A stretch of DNA of 14,048 nt from an uncultured Oscillospiraceae bacterium (lineage in GTDB: Bacteria; Bacillota; Clostridia; Oscillospirales; Oscillospiraceae), in NCBI GenBank assembly GCA_905234005.1, contig CAJOFW010000057.1, positions 1 to 14,048 on the forward strand. Reading direction: 5' to 3'. The notes beneath the pieces are model-generated. The model was not told the DNA's origin and made no database searches. It saw only the letters and a program-made list of their open reading frames with translations. The position numbers were made by a program, and so were the translations under genes. Positions within the stretch are counted from its first letter, which is position 1; every line of letters starts with the position of its first letter. Of the stretch, positions 12,659-14,048 are shown one piece after another.

Positions 12659-12687
12659 TTGACATTCCCGTCATAAGCCATTATAAT
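12659..12687 (+). promoter_or_regulatory. full-consensus sigma-A promoter of the CoA-transferase operon
   Basis: TTGACA (12659-12664), a 17-bp spacer and TATAAT (12682-12687) match consensus at all twelve positions. Transcription should start near 12694, about 30 nt before the ATG. This predicts high expression unless it is repressed. Confidence 0.92.
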
Positions 12688-12722
12688 GGTGAAGTTAATA
12701 CATTCAGAAAGGATTGATTCCC

Positions 12723-13451
12723 ATGGCCCAGAATAAAGTTATGACCGTGGAGGAAGCAGTCGCGAAGTACTGCTTCGACGGCATGACGGTTCTTCTGCCC
12801 GGCTTCGTCAACGTCGGTGTTTCCGAGGTTCTGATCGAAGGCCTTATCGCCGCCGGCATCAAGGACATCAGCGTCATCTCCAACAACACCTCCGTGCCCC
12901 ACCGCGGCATCGGCAAGCTCGTGGACGCCAACGTCATCAAGGCGATCACCTGCTCCCACATCGGCAACAACAAGGTCACCGTCCAGAAGGTCGTTGACGG
13001 CGAGATCAACCTCACCTTCGTGCCCCAGGGCTCGCTGTGCGAGAAGGTCCGCGCCGGCGGCGCCGGCATCGGCGGCGTTCTGACCCCGACCGGCCTGTAC
13101 ACCCCCATGATGGACGGCAAGCAGGTCGTCGAGTGGGACGAGGAGGCCGGCAAGTTCGTCTTCCTCGAGGGCGAGATCATCCCCGACGCCTCCAAGAAGC
13201 GCTTCATCCTCGAGCTGCCCCTCCACGGCGACGTGTGCTTTGTCCACGCGTACAAGGCCGACAAGATGGGCAACGTCGTGTATCGCCGCACCTCCCGCAA
13301 CTTCAACGAGGCTTTCGCCACCGCCGCCGAGCACGTCATCGTCGAGGCGGAGCAGATCGTTGAGATCGGCGAGCTCGATCCCGACGAGATCATGACCCCG
13401 GGCTTTGTGGTCGATGCCGTTGTGCAGGGCCGCGCCCTGACCGAAGCGTAA
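12723..13451 (+). CDS. atoD: 3-oxoacid/acetate-type CoA-transferase, alpha subunit
   Basis: The 242-aa alpha subunit of a family I CoA-transferase, which moves CoA between an acyl-CoA and a carboxylate such as acetate, acetoacetate or butyrate. The order of motifs follows AtoD/CtfA: DGMTVLLPGF, IAAGIKDISVISNNTS, ITCSHIGNN, LTFVPQGSLCEKVRAGGAGIGG, LTPTGLYT, RRTSRNFNEAFATAA and ELDPDEIMTPG. The usual signature G-G-F-x3-G-x-P reads P-G-F-x3-G-V-S here, a departure at two conserved places. The ATG at 12723 has AAAGGA at 12708-12713; a TTG at 12714 overlaps the ribosome site. Codons are uniform and GTC/AAG/ATC-rich, as in highly expressed genes. The beta subunit follows after 13 bp. The substrate is inferred only at family level. 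Confidence 0.9.
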   Translation: MAQNKVMTVEEAVAKYCFDGMTVLLPGFVNVGVSEVLIEGLIAAGIKDISVISNNTSVPHRGIGKLVDANVIKAITCSHIGNNKVTVQKVVDGEINLTFVPQGSLCEKVRAGGAGIGGVLTPTGLYTPMMDGKQVVEWDEEAGKFVFLEGEIIPDASKKRFILELPLHGDVCFVHAYKADKMGNVVYRRTSRNFNEAFATAAEHVIVEAEQIVEIGELDPDEIMTPGFVVDAVVQGRALTEA

Positions 13452-13464
13452 GGAGGTACAGCAG

Positions 13465-14048
13465 ATGAATCCCATGGAACTCAAAGGCAAGGATCTGATC
13501 GCCTACCGCACCGCCCGCCTCTTCCAGGACGGCGACGTGGTGAACCTCGGCATCGGCATGCCCACCAAGTGCCTCGACTACCTCCCCGAGGGCGTGGACG
13601 TCTGGGTCGACTCCGAGAACGGTGTCGTCGGCCTGACGGGCGCTCCCAAGGAGGGCGAGGAGTGCGATCCCAACGTTGTTGACGCCGGCGGCAAGGCGTC
13701 CATGCTCCGCGTGGGCGGCGCCTGCTTCGACAGCTTCCGCTCCTTCGGCTTCATCCGCGGCGGTCACATCGACTGCACCGTCCTCGGCGCGTACGAGGTC
13801 GACGCGGAGGGCAACCTCGCCAACTGGATGATCCCCGGCCAGACCGCCGCCGGTATGGGCGGCGCGATGGATCTCGTGACCGGCTCCAAGATCACGGTCG
13901 TCATGACGACCCAGACCGACAAGGCCGGCAACCCGAAGATCGTGCAGAAGACCTCGATGCCCCTCACCGGCTATCACTGCATCGACTACATCGTCACCGA
14001 GATGGGCTGCTTCCACGTGGTGCCCGAGGGCCTCAAGCTCTTTGAGGT
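13465..14048 (+). CDS. atoA: 3-oxoacid/acetate-type CoA-transferase, beta subunit (cut by window end)
   Basis: The first 194 codons of the catalytic subunit are present; the stop lies beyond the window (members are about 215-225 aa). The glycine loop GDVVNLGIGMPT (residues 23-34) and the SENG active-site motif (S50-E51-N52-G53) are intact; E51 forms the glutamyl-CoA thioester. GLTGAP, GGHIDCTVLGAYEVDAEGNLANWMIPG and GGAMDLVTGSK follow in the normal AtoA/CtfB order. The ATG at 13465 has a perfect AGGAGG at 13451-13456 sharing the alpha-subunit stop. With the alpha subunit it forms the heteromeric enzyme used in butyrate or acetoacetate metabolism of anaerobes. Confidence 0.93.
   Translation, partial: MNPMELKGKDLIAYRTARLFQDGDVVNLGIGMPTKCLDYLPEGVDVWVDSENGVVGLTGAPKEGEECDPNVVDAGGKASMLRVGGACFDSFRSFGFIRGGHIDCTVLGAYEVDAEGNLANWMIPGQTAAGMGGAMDLVTGSKITVVMTTQTDKAGNPKIVQKTSMPLTGYHCIDYIVTEMGCFHVVPEGLKLFE

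Noticed and set aside
1..14048. CRISPR arrays, tRNA/rRNA genes, insertion sequences
   Set aside because: No spaced repeat array, cloverleaf or transposase could be recognised on either strand.

Overview
The window is a GC-rich (roughly 60% by eye), densely coded chromosomal segment. It has clean AGGAGG-type ribosome sites, sigma-A promoters, a Noc-type ParB protein, an HdiR/LexA-like repressor beside a Y-family polymerase and YolD-like protein, and an AtoDA-type CoA-transferase. Together these point to a high-GC anaerobic member of the Clostridia, probably of the Oscillospirales kind. That placement is inference. I see no insertion sequence, CRISPR array, tRNA or rRNA.

Layout. (1) 1-1700: tail of an upstream unit, a structured intergenic element, then a monocistronic Na+-dependent neurotransmitter-family symporter with a strong promoter and terminator. 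(2) 1756-5250: a divergent mutagenesis cassette. On the minus strand are an autocleavable XRE-S24 repressor, a 71-aa XRE protein and a 97-aa conserved small protein. On the plus strand are a Y-family (UmuC-like) polymerase with a beta-clamp motif and a YolD-like protein joined by a GTGA overlap. The roughly 170-bp region between them holds two opposed promoters, each with repeat elements around its -35 box; this is the most interesting part of the window. (3) 5316-7233: a membrane-anchored SH3 plus DUF4015 putative glycoside hydrolase with its own extended -10 promoter. (4) 7449-10145 (minus): dusB, an ECF sigma factor and a zinc-binding anti-sigma factor, all overlapping. The anti-sigma gene is broken by an apparent 1-base insertion in a GGG run, and dusB appears to be transcribed leaderless. 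(5) 10196-12555 (minus): noc, a DUF378 small membrane protein and an EamA/DMT exporter, separated by hairpin terminators. (6) 12659-14048 (plus): a consensus promoter driving the two CoA-transferase subunits, the second cut by the window edge.

How they work together. The cassette in region 2 looks like a self-contained SOS-like unit: DNA damage (RecA) would trigger self-cleavage of the S24 repressor, releasing both its own operon and the error-prone polymerase operon. In region 4 an envelope-stress type sigma/anti-sigma pair rides on a tRNA-modification gene. Region 6 is fermentative metabolism (short-chain acyl-CoA and acetate/acetoacetate exchange). The regulatory and start-codon interpretations are read from sequence only and are labelled as inference in the entries.
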